DNA of 64,000 nt. Origin: Herbidospora solisilvae (GTDB taxonomy: Bacteria > Actinomycetota > Actinomycetes > Streptosporangiales > Streptosporangiaceae). Each line of letters opens with the position of its first letter. Within the stretch, counting starts at the first letter, position 1. The translations under genes and the position numbers were made by a program. The notes under the pieces were generated by a model. It was not told the origin of the DNA. It did not search any database and worked only from the letters and a program-made list of their open reading frames with translations. The stretch lies in the NCBI RefSeq assembly GCF_009901565.1, contig NZ_WXEW01000001.1, forward strand, positions 682,001-746,000, read 5' to 3'. Positions 63,343-64,000 of this stretch are shown one piece after another.

Positions 63343-64000
63343 ATGACCCAGCCCGTCTCGGCTCCCCCGATCACCGAACGCGTCCGGACGCTGGCCGCGA
63401 CGGCGGCCCCGACCCACATCGCGGTGGCCGGTTCCGAGCTGACGGCACTCCCCGCCCGCGGCGGCGTCGACGCGCAGGGCCGCCCGGTCCTGCTGGTCAA
63501 ACCCGATGATGTTCTGTACGGCTGCCGCGACGACCTGGCCGTCACCGTCGACCTGGTCGCCACCCGCAGCATGGGCGAGACCGAGCGCGCCCGTGGCATG
63601 CTGAAGATCCGCGGCTGGGCCTCCACGGTCCCCGGCCACGAGGTCCGCGAGACGGCGATCGCCATCGCCGAGCGTTGCCCCGACGAGGACCTCTTCGCCG
63701 TCGTCGAGAACGCCGGCCGGGCCCCGCGGCTCCTGCGCGTCGACGTGGCCGACGTCGTCTACCTGACCGGCACCGAGAGCGGCATCCTGGACTCCGACGA
63801 CTACCTCGACGCCGAACCCGACCCGTTCCTCGACCTGGCCGAGCGCATGCTGCACCACGTCAACTCATCCCACCGCGCCCAGCTCGTGGCCGCCGTGGAG
63901 CGCCTGCTGGGCGAACCGGCTCCGGACACGTGGTTGTGGGAACTCGACCGTTACGGGGCGACGGTGCGCGCGGCCCGCGACCGGCTGATCAGGATGCCGT
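63343..64000 (+). CDS. DUF2470/heme-utilisation-type (PNPOx-fold) protein, 3' end outside window
   Basis: 219 codons are visible and the frame runs off the right edge. The start ATG 63343 has AAGGAG 7 nt upstream. The N-terminal part (VLLVKPDDVLYG, VTVDLVATRSMGETERARGMLKIRGWAS) looks like the split-barrel of HugZ-like heme oxygenases. A DUF2470 helical segment follows (DLAERMLHHVNSSHRAQL, His-rich). Its position behind an iron box supports a role in iron or heme use. Confidence 0.8.
   Translation, partial: MTQPVSAPPITERVRTLAATAAPTHIAVAGSELTALPARGGVDAQGRPVLLVKPDDVLYGCRDDLAVTVDLVATRSMGETERARGMLKIRGWASTVPGHEVRETAIAIAERCPDEDLFAVVENAGRAPRLLRVDVADVVYLTGTESGILDSDDYLDAEPDPFLDLAERMLHHVNSSHRAQLVAAVERLLGEPAPDTWLWELDRYGATVRAARDRLIRMP

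Overview
The window is about 70% GC DNA from an actinomycete. The gene style fits a mycelial family such as Streptosporangiaceae: many GTG starts, ATGA/GTGA start-stop overlaps, strong G/C at third codon positions, a glucosyl-3-phosphoglycerate synthase, a mycothiol-dependent-isomerase-like protein, an ScfR-type regulator facing isocitrate lyase, and an iron box of the IdeR/DmdR type. Genus level is inference. The window looks chromosomal. I see no IS element, integrase, phage gene, CRISPR array, tRNA or rRNA.

Layout. 1-4 kb: a 3'-truncated secreted RHS/YD-repeat protein, divergent from a secreted trypsin-fold protein. 5.5-9.2 kb: a LuxR-type two-component system and a degenerate kinase between two unknown small proteins. 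9.3-14.2 kb: a tight four-gene operon (carboxylesterase, macrodomain-DUF6508, CocE/NonD hydrolase, DinB-fold isomerase-like). 14.2-15.2 kb: small ORFs, strong hairpins, and an HTH gene behind a 31-bp interrupted palindrome. 15.1-18.1 kb: an acyl-CoA dehydrogenase operon ending in a frameshifted gene. 18.2-23.5 kb: a secreted beta-helix protein, a K+ channel, a Uma2 nuclease and GpgS. 23.5-26.5 kb: scfR-like gene divergent from aceA. 26.6-30 kb: a pseudoprotease lipoprotein, a Ser/Thr kinase and an HSL-type esterase. 30.1-42 kb: two ABC exporters, YcnI, a LolA-like protein, an OmpR/HK pair, a second LuxR-type pair and a secreted beta-propeller. 42.1-49.5 kb: a PLP decarboxylase, a FolP2-like protein, a LysR regulator, a zinc metallopeptidase, an LCP wall ligase and a DUF6461-like protein. 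49.5-56.5 kb: a two-gene secreted sugar-oxidation locus with five CBM6 modules, divergent from a ROK regulator. 56.6-64 kb: a DUF2079 membrane protein, a cytoplasmic S8 protease/small protein/P-loop kinase cassette, LtrA, a bacterial voltage-gated cation channel, and S4 divergent from a DUF2470 gene across an iron box.

Most notable points: (i) both trypsin-fold secreted proteins lack the catalytic serine (Asp in one, Ala in the other); (ii) a 26-nt identical element, followed by a hairpin that leads into the Shine-Dalgarno sequence, lies upstream of two unrelated ORFs 40 kb apart; (iii) the S8 protease/82-aa protein/kinase cassette; (iv) a paired PQQ-type dehydrogenase and ThuA-DUF1080 protein suggesting extracellular 3-keto-sugar chemistry; (v) an RHS protein that runs in frame into what looks like a second RHS N-terminus; (vi) a NavBac-type channel with an unusual TGDGWSD filter.
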